From positions 168,778-232,777 of the forward strand of contig NZ_BOML01000027.1 of the NCBI RefSeq assembly GCF_016862175.1: a stretch of 64,000 nucleotides of DNA. Direction: 5' to 3'. The stretch comes from Paractinoplanes durhamensis (GTDB lineage: Bacteria > Actinomycetota > Actinomycetes > Mycobacteriales > Micromonosporaceae). Below, piece by piece: positions 1 to 7,514 of this stretch (its first letter is position 1; each line of letters opens with the position of its first letter). A program made the position numbers and the translations under genes. The notes below the pieces were generated by a model, which did no database searches, had not been told where the DNA came from, and saw only the letters and a program-made list of their open reading frames with translations.

Positions 1-462
1 GCCGGCGGGCAGGGCCTGGCGCTCGGGTCCGACCTGGGCGATCTCATGCTCGGCCGGCTCATCCGGGAAACCGTCTGGGGTGACGTCGAGGCCCTGATCG
101 TGGACCTGCCGCCCGGCGTCAACTTCACCCAGCAGGGCGTGCTCTCCGGCGCCGGGCGGGTGACGACGATCCTGGTGGTGACCCCGGCCGAGGTGTCCCA
201 CCTGGACACCGGCCGCGCCCTGAGCACGCTGCGCCAGGTGCGGACGCCGGTGCTGGGCGGGGTGGAGAACATGGCCTACTTCGCGTGCCCCTGCTGCGGC
301 GAGCGCACCGACCTGCACGCCCCGGCGCCCGACGACCGCACCATCTGGGCGGCCGGCGTCCCCCGGCTAGCGCGGCTCCCGTTCCGGCCCGAGGCCGCGA
401 TCACCGCCGACGACCTGGCCCCCGTCCTGGCCGCGGTCGCCGCCCACATCGCGACGCCATAG
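1..462 (+). CDS. Mrp/NBP35-type P-loop ATPase, 3' part
   Basis: C-terminal 153 residues of an Mrp/ApbC-family ATPase, which in the known family carries and delivers iron-sulfur clusters in the cytosol. The frame is open to the left edge, so the Walker A region and start lie outside the window. Visible are LIVDLPPG (the conserved switch/Walker B segment of the MinD-Mrp fold) and NMAYFACPCCGE, matching the C-terminal CxxC cluster-binding motif of Mrp proteins. The stop is at 460-462. The next gene faces it from the other strand, so this is the end of its transcription unit. The family is clear; the client protein cannot be told. Confidence 0.85.
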   Translation, partial: AGGQGLALGSDLGDLMLGRLIRETVWGDVEALIVDLPPGVNFTQQGVLSGAGRVTTILVVTPAEVSHLDTGRALSTLRQVRTPVLGGVENMAYFACPCCGERTDLHAPAPDDRTIWAAGVPRLARLPFRPEAAITADDLAPVLAAVAAHIATP

Positions 463-583
463 CCGTCAGGTCCAGCCGACCGGATTGCCGGTCTCGAACG
501 CCGCGGTGCAGAGCCGCCGCAGCATGCCCGCCATGCGGCTGAAGTCCGCCGCCGAGCACTGCACGAACGCGCTGACTCCCATG

Positions 584-982
584 TCAGGCCTGCAGCGGAA
601 CTCGGCGCGGCCGCACGACCCGGTGCGTGATCCGCCAACCGTCGTCGCCGTTGGTGAGCGTGTCCTCGTAGGTGCCGCTGCCGACCGAACCGTTCGCCAT
701 GACGCCGAGGTATTTCGACAGCGCACGGACCGTGCCGTCGCTCCGCTCCTCGACGACGATGTTGGTGACGTGGTGGGCGAGCGGATTGGCGTCGCCGAGC
801 GCGAGGGCGGCCGCCTTCATCTCGGCCGGCCCGGTGAGCACGCCGGCGCCGAAGGCGGTGAGGTCGTAGGTGACGTCCGCGGCGAACACCCTCGTCATGC
901 CGTCGAAGTCGCCCCGATCGGTCAGGTGCCCGTGCAGGTTGATCACGTCGGCGATGGCGAACCGGTCGTCAGCGGTCAGCAT
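584..982 (-). CDS. SnoaL-like (NTF2-fold) protein
   Basis: 132-residue protein of the SnoaL/NTF2-like cone fold. The N-terminal TADDRFAIADVINLHGHL helix, the 'RGDFDGM' turn and the C-terminal 'TYEDTLTNGDDGWRITHRVV' strands (residues about 104-123) match the SnoaL_4 layout. Members are small cytosolic isomerases, dehydratases or ligand binders; nothing here fixes the substrate. It overlaps the 3' end of the upstream SnoaL-like gene by 14 bp, so the two are probably co-translated and may act together. Length is normal for the family. Confidence 0.75.
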   Translation of the reverse strand: MLTADDRFAIADVINLHGHLTDRGDFDGMTRVFAADVTYDLTAFGAGVLTGPAEMKAAALALGDANPLAHHVTNIVVEERSDGTVRALSKYLGVMANGSVGSGTYEDTLTNGDDGWRITHRVVRPRRVPLQA

Positions 983-1424
983 CGGCTTCCTCGGCCGGGC
1001 GGAGGGCGGCCAGCAGGCTGTCGAGCTGGCCCCACGCCCGGGCGCTGGCGATCGCGTCGATGTAGTCGCGGGACTCGATGATCCGGCCGTCGCGGATGCG
1101 CATGATGAAGACGCAGGGCACGGTGAAGGTTTCGCCGGTCTCGGCGACGTGGCCGCGGTAGGCGAACTCGGCGACGATCACCTCCGGGTCGGCGGTCTCG
1201 TGCACGGTGATGTCGACCGGTTTGCGGATCAGGGTGCGGGCGACCGGGGGTGCGCCGGTGAAATGCTCGTGCAGCTCCGCGCGGCTGAGCAGCGGCGGCG
1301 GGCTCAGCGGGTGGAACGGGTGAGAGACGTGGGTCTGCTCGGCGTACAGCTCGGCGAGCTCGTCGTATGGGCCGTCGCAGACGCCGTTCACCAGCCGGAG
1401 GAAGACCTCACGTGGACTGTCCAT
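969..1424 (-). CDS. Nuclear transport factor 2-like protein
   Basis: 151-residue NTF2/SnoaL-like protein, probably the first gene of a two-gene operon with the 584-982 gene. Family signs are the 'FTVPCVFIMRIRDGRIIESRDYID' strand pair near residues 107-130 and the N-terminal helix ending in LYAEQTHVSHPF. The fold serves enzymes such as ketosteroid isomerase-like and limonene epoxide hydrolase-like proteins as well as non-enzymatic binders; substrate unknown. Its start is only 44 bp from the divergent MFS gene at 1469, so both promoters must lie in that short gap. Confidence 0.75.
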   Translation of the reverse strand: MDSPREVFLRLVNGVCDGPYDELAELYAEQTHVSHPFHPLSPPPLLSRAELHEHFTGAPPVARTLIRKPVDITVHETADPEVIVAEFAYRGHVAETGETFTVPCVFIMRIRDGRIIESRDYIDAIASARAWGQLDSLLAALRPAEEADADR

Positions 1425-1468
1425 GATCGAACATCCTATCCGCCGGCCGGCCGGTACGATGACCGTCG

Positions 1469-2710
1469 ATGGGACTGCTTCGTGACCGCGGATTCCGGAG
1501 TCTCTTCCTCGCCGACGCGATAAGTCAGGTCGGCGCCCAGGTCAGCCTGCTGGCGCTACCCCTGGTCGCGGTGATCGTGCTGCGCGCCTCCAACTTCGAG
1601 GCCGGTCTGCTGAACGCGTGCGAGACCCTGGCCTTCCTCCTGGTCGGGCTGCCGGCCGGGGCGTGGGTCGACCGGATGCGCAAGCGCCGGGTCCTGATCG
1701 TCAGTGACCTCGCGCGCGCCGCCCTGCTGGCCTCGGTGCCGATCGCCTGGGCGCTCGGCGGGCTCACCGTGACCCAGCTCTGCCTGGTCGCCCTCGCCAC
1801 CGGCGTGTTCACGGTCTTCTTCGACATCGCCTACCAGAGCTACCTGCCGCACCTGGTCGGGCCAGAACACCTGGTCGAGGGCAACGCCAAGCTGGAGGGT
1901 GTCCGGGCGACGAGCCAGATCGTCGGGCCGACGCTGGCCGGCTTCGTCATCCAGCTGATCACCGCGCCGTACGCGCTGGCGCTGAATGCGGTGAGCTTCG
2001 CCGGCTCGGCCCTGTTCGTCAGCCGGATCGCCGCCATCGAGGAGCGGCCGGAACGCCGCCCGGACCGGCACCTGGGCCGGGAGATCCTCGACGGCCTGCG
2101 GTTCGTCTTCGGCAATCGGCTGCTGCGGGCGATCGCCCTGTGCATCTCCACCTACAACCTGATGTCGGCCGCGCGCACGGCGATGCTTGTGGTGCTGCTC
2201 GCCCGGGATCTGGGGCTGCCGGCCGGCACGATCGGCGTCTTCTACTCGATCGCCTCGGTCGGCGCCCTGGTCGGCGCGCTGACCGCCCGCCGGATCGCGG
2301 CCCGGATCGGGCAGGGGCCGGCGATCTGGATTCCGATCGCGGTGTGCGTGCCGCTGCAGTTCGTCGTTCCCTTGGCGCAGCGGGGCTGGCTGCTGTGGGT
2401 CGCGGCCGTCGCGTACCTCGGGATCTGGGCCTGTGTCTCGGTCAACAACATCACCCAGGTCAGTTTCCGGCAGGGCCTGACGCCGCCGGCCCTGCTGGGC
2501 CGGATGAACGCCACCATGCGCTTCCTGGTCTGGGGCACGCTGCCGATCGGCGCGTTCCTGGGCGGTGTGCTCGGCCAGGCGATCGGGGCCCGGGCCACGC
2601 TGTGGATCGCGGCGGCGGCCGGCGTGATCCCGCTGATTCCGCTCCTCGCCTCGCCCCTGCGCACCACCCGCGAGCTGCCCACCGCCTCAGTCGAACAGGA
2701 TCTCCATTAG
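1469..2710 (+). CDS. MFS exporter, EntS/MFS_3-like
   Basis: 413-residue major facilitator transporter with about 12 hydrophobic segments. The N-terminus RDRGFRSLFLADAISQVG and the loop 'GLPAGAWVDRMRKRRVLI' (motif A, around residues 64-81) resemble the MFS_3 group, which includes enterobactin exporter EntS and macrolide exporters. It probably expels a small hydrophobic compound by proton antiport; substrate unknown. Its 3' end overlaps the convergent gene at 2687-3052 by 24 bp. It stands alone, so the distant siderophore locus gives no functional hint. Confidence 0.8.
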   Translation: MGLLRDRGFRSLFLADAISQVGAQVSLLALPLVAVIVLRASNFEAGLLNACETLAFLLVGLPAGAWVDRMRKRRVLIVSDLARAALLASVPIAWALGGLTVTQLCLVALATGVFTVFFDIAYQSYLPHLVGPEHLVEGNAKLEGVRATSQIVGPTLAGFVIQLITAPYALALNAVSFAGSALFVSRIAAIEERPERRPDRHLGREILDGLRFVFGNRLLRAIALCISTYNLMSAARTAMLVVLLARDLGLPAGTIGVFYSIASVGALVGALTARRIAARIGQGPAIWIPIAVCVPLQFVVPLAQRGWLLWVAAVAYLGIWACVSVNNITQVSFRQGLTPPALLGRMNATMRFLVWGTLPIGAFLGGVLGQAIGARATLWIAAAAGVIPLIPLLASPLRTTRELPTASVEQDLH

Positions 2711-3052
2711 CGGGCTGCCGGCGAGCCAGCTCTCCAGGCTCTCGGCCCAGTCGAGGGTCGGCACGATCTCGGCGAAGACGCGGGCTCGCTCGTCGGGATC
2801 GGTGACCGGGCGGCCGCGTACCGCAAGATCCTGATTTTTCAGATGCAGGGTGAAGCGGGGGTCGGCGAGCATGTTGGCGTACCAGTCGCGCGCGCCCGGG
2901 CTGCCGGTCAGCCAGTAGCGGCCGGCCGCCCGGTACCGCCAGGTCTCGATCCGGCGCGGCTCGCCGCTGCGGCGCCCGGTGGTGGTGATCTCCACGGTCT
3001 GCTGGGTCTCCAGCGCCTGTCGCGCCTCGTCCGTCGACGTCATGGCCCCCAT
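2687..3052 (-). CDS. Nitroreductase/quinone-reductase family protein (DUF385-like)
   Basis: 121-residue protein of the deazaflavin-dependent nitroreductase-like family (Ddn/DUF385 split-barrel fold). The characteristic stretch runs from TTGRRSGEPRRIETWRY through YWLTGSPGARDWYANMLADP, residues about 24-66. Family members bind F420 or related flavins or hemes in actinomycetes. It is at the short end of the family and lacks the long N-terminal helix of Ddn, so the cofactor is uncertain. The 3' ends of this gene and the MFS gene overlap. Confidence 0.75.
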   Translation of the reverse strand: MGAMTSTDEARQALETQQTVEITTTGRRSGEPRRIETWRYRAAGRYWLTGSPGARDWYANMLADPRFTLHLKNQDLAVRGRPVTDPDERARVFAEIVPTLDWAESLESWLAGSPLMEILFD

Positions 3053-3177
3053 CCTGCGACCTCAAGCCGACTTCAGGTCAAGCGCAGGCGTTATCTTTCC
3101 GTTACCGAACGGCTGAAATCGGCCGGGCTCCCGGGGCGTGTTCGAGGCACATCACACCCCCGACAAGGAGTCACCCC

Positions 3178-3834
3178 ATGCGTTCGATCATCGTCGGAGC
3201 CGTTGCCCTCGCCGGCGTCGCAGCACTGTACGGGTGCGCCGGCAACGGGACGGGCACCGCCGCCGCACCGGCCGCATCCGTTGCACCGACCCCGTCCGCT
3301 GCGGTTTCCACCGAGGCCACCAGCGCGCCGGTCAAGGAAGCCGCCACGAAGACGGCCACCAAGACGCCGACGAAGACGGCGAAGCCCGCGAAGGCCGACG
3401 TCAGTCAGCTCAAGAAGCTCGGCATCACCCTCGACGAGGGCGTTCTGATCGACGTCGCGGACGACGGCGTGGACCGCTTCCTCGCGATCGGCAAGGACGG
3501 CGTCGACTTCACCGGCACCACGAAGACCGACGCGACGATGATGTCGCTGAAGGCGGCGCCGGGCGGCCGGAAGAACCAGGTGCTGATCGTCCCGCCGTTC
3601 TGGAACGAGGACCTCGGCGACGGCTCGTGCGTCGCCGACACCGCCGGCGCCGCCCTGAAGCTGGAGACCTGCGCCACCGGCAAGCCCGCGCAGATCTGGA
3701 CCGTGGTGCCGGCCGGCGACTCCGGTCAGTTCGAACTTCGCGGAACGTACGGCATCATCCGGGTCGAGGACGGAAGGATCACGACGGGGGCGAGCGGCCG
3801 CACGGGCCTGCAGACCATTACGTTCGCGAAGTGA
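3178..3834 (+). CDS. Lipoprotein, paralogue of the 4325-5038 product
   Basis: 218-residue lipoprotein: basic N-terminus, hydrophobic helix and lipobox LYGC with the lipidated Cys near residue 20, then a Thr/Ala/Lys-rich linker to about residue 75. The C-terminal 140 residues are clearly paralogous to the protein encoded 4325-5038: both carry GVLIDVADDGVDR, VDFTG(T/S)TK, VVPAGDSGQ(F/V)EL and TG(L/M)QTI(T/K)F. No named domain is recognised. It begins a tight three-gene unit: the sigma gene starts 4 bp after its stop, which suggests a cell-envelope sensing or response role coupled to that sigma factor. Confidence 0.75.
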   Translation: MRSIIVGAVALAGVAALYGCAGNGTGTAAAPAASVAPTPSAAVSTEATSAPVKEAATKTATKTPTKTAKPAKADVSQLKKLGITLDEGVLIDVADDGVDRFLAIGKDGVDFTGTTKTDATMMSLKAAPGGRKNQVLIVPPFWNEDLGDGSCVADTAGAALKLETCATGKPAQIWTVVPAGDSGQFELRGTYGIIRVEDGRITTGASGRTGLQTITFAK

Positions 3835-3837
3835 ATC

Positions 3838-4332
3838 ATGCGTGATGCCGGGGATTTCGACGCGTTCTACGCGACGTCCTCGCGCCGGGTTCTCGCCCAC
3901 GTCTCGATGATGGTGGGCAGCCAGGCCGAAGCCGAGGATGCGGTCGCGGAGGCATATCTGCGCGCCTGGAACCGCTGGTCCAAGATCAGCAAATACGAGA
4001 ATCCCGAGGCTTGGGTACGCCAGGTCGCGTACCGCCAAGCGGTAAGCACCTGGCGTAAGGCGGTCAACCGGCTGCACGCCCATCGCAAGGACGACAGCGA
4101 CCGGCACGTCGAGGCACTGAGCCCGGACCACGTGGCGATCGTCGCCGCGCTGCGCCGCCTGCCGGCCGATCAGCGCCGGGTGATCGTGCTGCACCACCTG
4201 TGCGGCCTGAGCGTGGCCGAGATCCACCAGGAGACCGGGATCCCGGCCGGCACCGTGACCACCTGGCTGGCCCGGGGTCGCCGGGCGATGGCCGCCTACC
4301 TGACCGACGAGGAGGAGCGCAGCGATGTCTGA
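3838..4332 (+). CDS. ECF sigma factor (SigE-like, group of short sigma-70 proteins)
   Basis: 164-residue extracytoplasmic-function sigma factor. Region 2 covers residues about 5-70 (FDAFYATSSRRVLAHV, then EDAVAEAYLRAWNRW), and region 4 covers about 105-155 (LRRLPADQRRVIVLHH, then the HTH with IPAGTVTTWLARGRR). It would direct RNA polymerase to a small stress or envelope regulon. The gene is flanked by two paralogous exported proteins. Its last 8 bp overlap the start of the downstream membrane protein, implying translational coupling as with sigma/anti-sigma pairs. Confidence 0.9.
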   Translation: MRDAGDFDAFYATSSRRVLAHVSMMVGSQAEAEDAVAEAYLRAWNRWSKISKYENPEAWVRQVAYRQAVSTWRKAVNRLHAHRKDDSDRHVEALSPDHVAIVAALRRLPADQRRVIVLHHLCGLSVAEIHQETGIPAGTVTTWLARGRRAMAAYLTDEEERSDV

Positions 4333-5038
4333 TGATCCCATCAACCCCGGGCTCCAGGCCTACGCGGATCAGGTCCAGCGCACCGCCCAGCTCGCCCCGG
4401 CCGAGGAGATCCGCCGCCGCGGCGACCGTCGCCGCCGCAACCGCGCGGCCGGTGCCGCCTTCGCCGCGGTCCTGATCGCCGCGGTCGGTGCGGGCGCCCT
4501 CCTCGACCGCCGCCCGCAGCGCTCGGTGACCCCGGTCGGCCCGTCGCCGTCGGTGTCGCTCCCGTCGTCGACGCCGAGCACCCTGCCCAGCTACAAGCCG
4601 TCGACCTCGACCCGATCGAAGGTGACCCAACTGCGCAGCATCGGGGTCGACCTGCAGGTCGGCGTGCTCATCGACGTGGCGGACGACGGCGTGGACCGGT
4701 GGATGCAGGCCGGCCCGGACAACGTCGTCGACTTCACCGGCTCCACCAAGGACGACACCACCGAGATGTCGCTGCAACCGGCACCGGTGACCGGTGAGAA
4801 CCGGGTGCTGATCATCCCGGTGGCGCAGCCCGGCATGTGCGTGACCGACACGCCGCAGGAGCCGCTGGCGCTGCAGCCGTGCAAGGACGGCACCGAGGCG
4901 CAGGTCTGGCGGGTGGTGCCGGCCGGCGATTCCGGTCAGGTCGAGCTGGAGGGCCGCTACGGCATCCTGAAGGTCGACCAGAAACTGATCGGCACCGACC
5001 AGACCGGCTGGACCGGGATGCAGACGATCAAGTTCTAG
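4325..5038 (+). CDS. Single-pass membrane protein, candidate anti-sigma partner
   Basis: 237-residue protein with a roughly 45-residue cytoplasmic N-terminus ending in RRRGDRRRRNR, one transmembrane helix (residues about 46-64) and an extracytoplasmic Ser/Pro/Thr linker leading to a domain paralogous to the lipoprotein encoded just before the sigma gene. It overlaps the sigma gene by 8 bp. Position and topology suit a sigma regulator, but the short N-terminus shows no HxxxCxxC zinc anti-sigma motif, so the role is inference. A strong hairpin terminator follows at once. Confidence 0.7.
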   Translation: MSDDPINPGLQAYADQVQRTAQLAPAEEIRRRGDRRRRNRAAGAAFAAVLIAAVGAGALLDRRPQRSVTPVGPSPSVSLPSSTPSTLPSYKPSTSTRSKVTQLRSIGVDLQVGVLIDVADDGVDRWMQAGPDNVVDFTGSTKDDTTEMSLQPAPVTGENRVLIIPVAQPGMCVTDTPQEPLALQPCKDGTEAQVWRVVPAGDSGQVELEGRYGILKVDQKLIGTDQTGWTGMQTIKF

Positions 5039-5044
5039 CGGGCC

Positions 5045-5077
5045 CTGGCGGTCATCGCCGATCGCGATGACCGCCAG
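5045..5077 (+). terminator. Hairpin terminator of the sigma operon
   Basis: Perfect 13-bp inverted repeat (CTGGCGGTCATCG / CGATGACCGCCAG) with a 7-nt loop, starting 7 nt after the stop at 5038. No T-run follows, as is common in high-GC actinomycetes. Confidence 0.8.
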
Positions 5078-5166
5078 CGGCAACGTCGTTCGGTGTCGGC
5101 GCGGGTCGAGATGCTGATGGCCACGGCTTCCCGGCCACCGGCCGGCCGCGGGCATCCGTGGCCCGG

Positions 5167-5871
5167 TTACGGGCGCAGGGCCCACTCCACCGTGACCGAC
5201 GCCGACAGTCGCTGCCGGCCCGGCTCGATCGAGAGCTTCGCGTCCGAGGCGATCATGCCGGCCATCGGGACCGGTCCCCCGCCGCCGGACGTCGCCTCAC
5301 TGATCCGCAGGACCCGCCCGAGCGGCCGGCCCGCCTCGCGGGCGTAGAGCTCGGCCTTGCCGCGGGCGTCGGCGAACGCCTTCTTGCGGGCCTCGGCGAG
5401 CAGGGCGGTGTCGTCCTCGATGGCGAACGACACACCGTTCAGCCGGGCCGCGTCGCCACCGGCGGCGATGGCCGCGGACAGCAGCGCCCCGGCCTTCGGC
5501 AGGTTCCGGATCGTCGCGGTGAGCCCCTGATTCACGGTGTAGGCGACAATTTTCCGGTCGTCGTCGGTTCGCGTGCCGACGTTCACGTTCGACGTCTGCA
5601 GGTCGGCCCGGGCGATCCCGGCCCGGACGAGGGCGTCCCGCATCTTGTTCGCGGCCGTGCTCGCTCGGTCCAGGGCATCGCCGACTGTGGACGCCTCGGT
5701 CTCCACCGCGAAGTCGGCGGTGAGCAGGTCGGGCTGGCCGGACACCTCGCCGCTGCCGGTGACCATGATGCTTTCGACGGGCGGGGCATCCGCTGCCGCG
5801 GCCGGGCGGCCACTCAACAGAGTGGACGACAGCACAACGAGAGCAACCGCGGCGACTCGTGACGTTTTCAT
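5167..5871 (-). CDS. SIMPL-domain (DUF541) exported protein
   Basis: 234-residue protein with a Sec signal peptide (MKTSRVAAVALVV, cleavage likely after the alanines near residue 26) followed by a SIMPL/DUF541 domain over essentially the whole mature chain. Typical features are 'MVTGSGEVSGQPDLLTADFAVET' at about residues 36-58, 'GIARADLQTSNVNV' and the C-terminal 'RQRLSASVTVEWAL'. SIMPL proteins are periplasmic or cell-surface proteins of poorly defined function, linked in other bacteria to oxidative stress. It is monocistronic, diverging from the small gene at 5978. Confidence 0.85.
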   Translation of the reverse strand: MKTSRVAAVALVVLSSTLLSGRPAAAADAPPVESIMVTGSGEVSGQPDLLTADFAVETEASTVGDALDRASTAANKMRDALVRAGIARADLQTSNVNVGTRTDDDRKIVAYTVNQGLTATIRNLPKAGALLSAAIAAGGDAARLNGVSFAIEDDTALLAEARKKAFADARGKAELYAREAGRPLGRVLRISEATSGGGGPVPMAGMIASDAKLSIEPGRQRLSASVTVEWALRP

Positions 5872-5977
5872 TTGGTACCTTCCAGCCGTATTTCTACCTA
5901 TTCAAGGCTTTTGGACGGCAGGTCGGCGCGGGTATCCCGTACATCTAGATCGTCCGGCTGAAAGTAGGGTTTCACCC

Positions 5978-6193
5978 GTGACCAATCAGACGGTGAGCGT
6001 TGCCAGTGTGTCGAGCCGCGCCGAAGGCGACATCGTGGCCGGCCTCCTGCAGAGCGCGGGCATCAACGCATGGATCTCGGCCGACGACGCCGGCGGCGAG
6101 ATCGGCTCCCTCCAGTTGGAGGGAGTGCTGGTGCTGGTCGCCGCCGCCGACGAGGCCAAGGCCCGGGAGATCCTGGCCGAAACGGCGTCCTGA
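5978..6193 (+). CDS. Small DUF2007-like protein
   Basis: 71-residue protein starting at GTG 5978; an upstream extension of the frame is unsupported because it would run antisense through the SIMPL gene. The pattern (R)AEGDIVAGLLQSAGINAWI, then a short loop, a beta strand 'GVLVLVAAADEAKAREIL' and the C-terminus is that of the DUF2007 ferredoxin-like fold, found alone or fused in proteins thought to act in signalling. It is cytosolic, with no signal or membrane segment. Confidence 0.7.
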   Translation: MTNQTVSVASVSSRAEGDIVAGLLQSAGINAWISADDAGGEIGSLQLEGVLVLVAAADEAKAREILAETAS

Positions 6194-6243
6194 CGGCAAA
6201 CGGGGTCGCGCGGACGGCACTCAGAGCGGCATGATCCTCGGCC

Positions 6244-6953
6244 GTGACCGCTCTTCCCGCCCCGCCGTCCGTCGCCTGCCCGCGCTGCGCGAAATCCACT
6301 GTCACCACCGGGCTTCGCGAGCCGTGGTGCCCGTCCTGCGACTGGAACCTGGACCAGGCGACGCCGGCCCTCTTCGGCATCGGCTGGATCGACCGCCGGC
6401 TGCACCGGGTGGCGGGCCGGCTCACCGACCTCGCCGGGCGGGGCACCATCGTGGAGGCGGACCGGATCCCCCGGCTGACTGGCCTGGTCCAGCGGGTCGC
6501 GACCGCGGTCGGCGCGCCGGTCCCCCAGGTGGTGATGGTCGGGTACGACCTGAACGCGTTCACCGCCGCGGGCGGCCTGCGCCGCACCCGGGTGCTGTGC
6601 ATCGGCCTGCCGCTGTGGCGGTCGGCCTGGCGGATCACTTCGTGATGCGGGCGTCGATCGACACCGTGGTCCGCCGGGAGGCCCGGGCCGGCAACGGCAT
6701 GCCGGCCTGGCACGACGCCGCGCGGGTCGCCCGGACTAACCTCGCCGCGAACCTTCCGGTCCTGCGCCGCCTGAGCCGGCACACCGAGACGTCGCTGTAC
6801 GCCTCGCATCCGCCCGCCGGGCTGCGCGCCGAGATGCTCGAACAGCGTCCCCGGCTGGCGGCCGCGGTCACCCTCACCGAGGCCGAGGCGGCCCACATCG
6901 ATGAGGAGCTCGCCGTGCACCAGAGGCGGGTTCTGCGCGAACTGACCGCCTGA
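6244..6953 (+). pseudogene. M48-type metallopeptidase gene with internal deletion
   Basis: Two halves of one peptidase lie in different frames. 6244-6645 encodes an N-terminal zinc ribbon (CPRC...CPSC, residues 12-33) and the region up to VLCIGLPLW. From about 6625 a second frame (to 6953) reads GLADHFVMRASIDTVVRREAR and on to the usual C-terminal 'SLYASHPPAGLRAEML' region. In intact family members the segment after 'GLPLW' carries the HExxH zinc site and membrane helices; it is absent here. An internal deletion that also shifted the frame explains this best. The downstream gene starts at the TGATG overlap, so the locus is still transcriptionally linked. Confidence 0.75.
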
Positions 6954-7492
6954 TGGTGGTCCTCGTCGTGACCTGCGGTGCGTTCGCGGCGGGTGAGCTC
7001 GTGCAGGCCTTCCGCCGGCGGCGCGGCGCGACGCGAGTGGACGTACGCGCCGAAATGGTCTTCCGGTTGTTGCTCTTCGCCGCCATCGCCATGTGGCCAC
7101 TCGGCCGGGCGGTCGCCCCCGGCGCTGTCATCGGGGGCGAAGTGGTCGGGGCGGCGGTCGGCTGGGCCGGTGCCCTGTTGCGCTGGTGGTCGTTCGTGAC
7201 GCTCGGCCGGTACTTCACCGTCGTGGTCCTGACCAGCAAGGATCAGCCCGTCATCGACCGCGGCCCCTATCGTGTGCTGCGGCATCCGAGCTACACCGGC
7301 CTGCTTCTCATGATCGCCGGGGTGGGCGTGATGATCGGCAACTGGGTGGGCGCGGCCGGCGCGTTCGTGCTGGTCCTGGTCGCGTTGCTGCATCGGATGC
7401 GGGTCGAGGAGAGAGCGCTGACGGCCCAGCTCGGCGACCGCTACCGCGACTTCGCGGCCCACCGAGCCCGGCTCATCCCCTACATCTGGTAG
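6953..7492 (+). CDS. Isoprenylcysteine carboxyl methyltransferase-like membrane protein
   Basis: 179-residue integral membrane protein with 4-5 helices. The conserved C-terminal signature of the ICMT/PEMT family is present: DRGPYRVLRHPSYTGLLL at about residues 101-118 and EERALTAQLGDRYRDFAAH at about 150-168, which bind S-adenosylmethionine. Bacterial members methylate small or lipid substrates that are mostly unknown. Its ATG shares one base with the TGA of the decayed peptidase gene, so the two were probably an operon. Confidence 0.85.
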   Translation: MVVLVVTCGAFAAGELVQAFRRRRGATRVDVRAEMVFRLLLFAAIAMWPLGRAVAPGAVIGGEVVGAAVGWAGALLRWWSFVTLGRYFTVVVLTSKDQPVIDRGPYRVLRHPSYTGLLLMIAGVGVMIGNWVGAAGAFVLVLVALLHRMRVEERALTAQLGDRYRDFAAHRARLIPYIW

Positions 7493-7514
7493 CCGCCGAC
7501 CGTAGGGTGGTTCG

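Noticed and set aside
466..582. 38-codon minus-strand frame after the SnoaL-like gene
   Set aside because: It starts two bases before the preceding gene's stop region and has no ribosome site or family likeness. It could be a remnant but cannot be supported.
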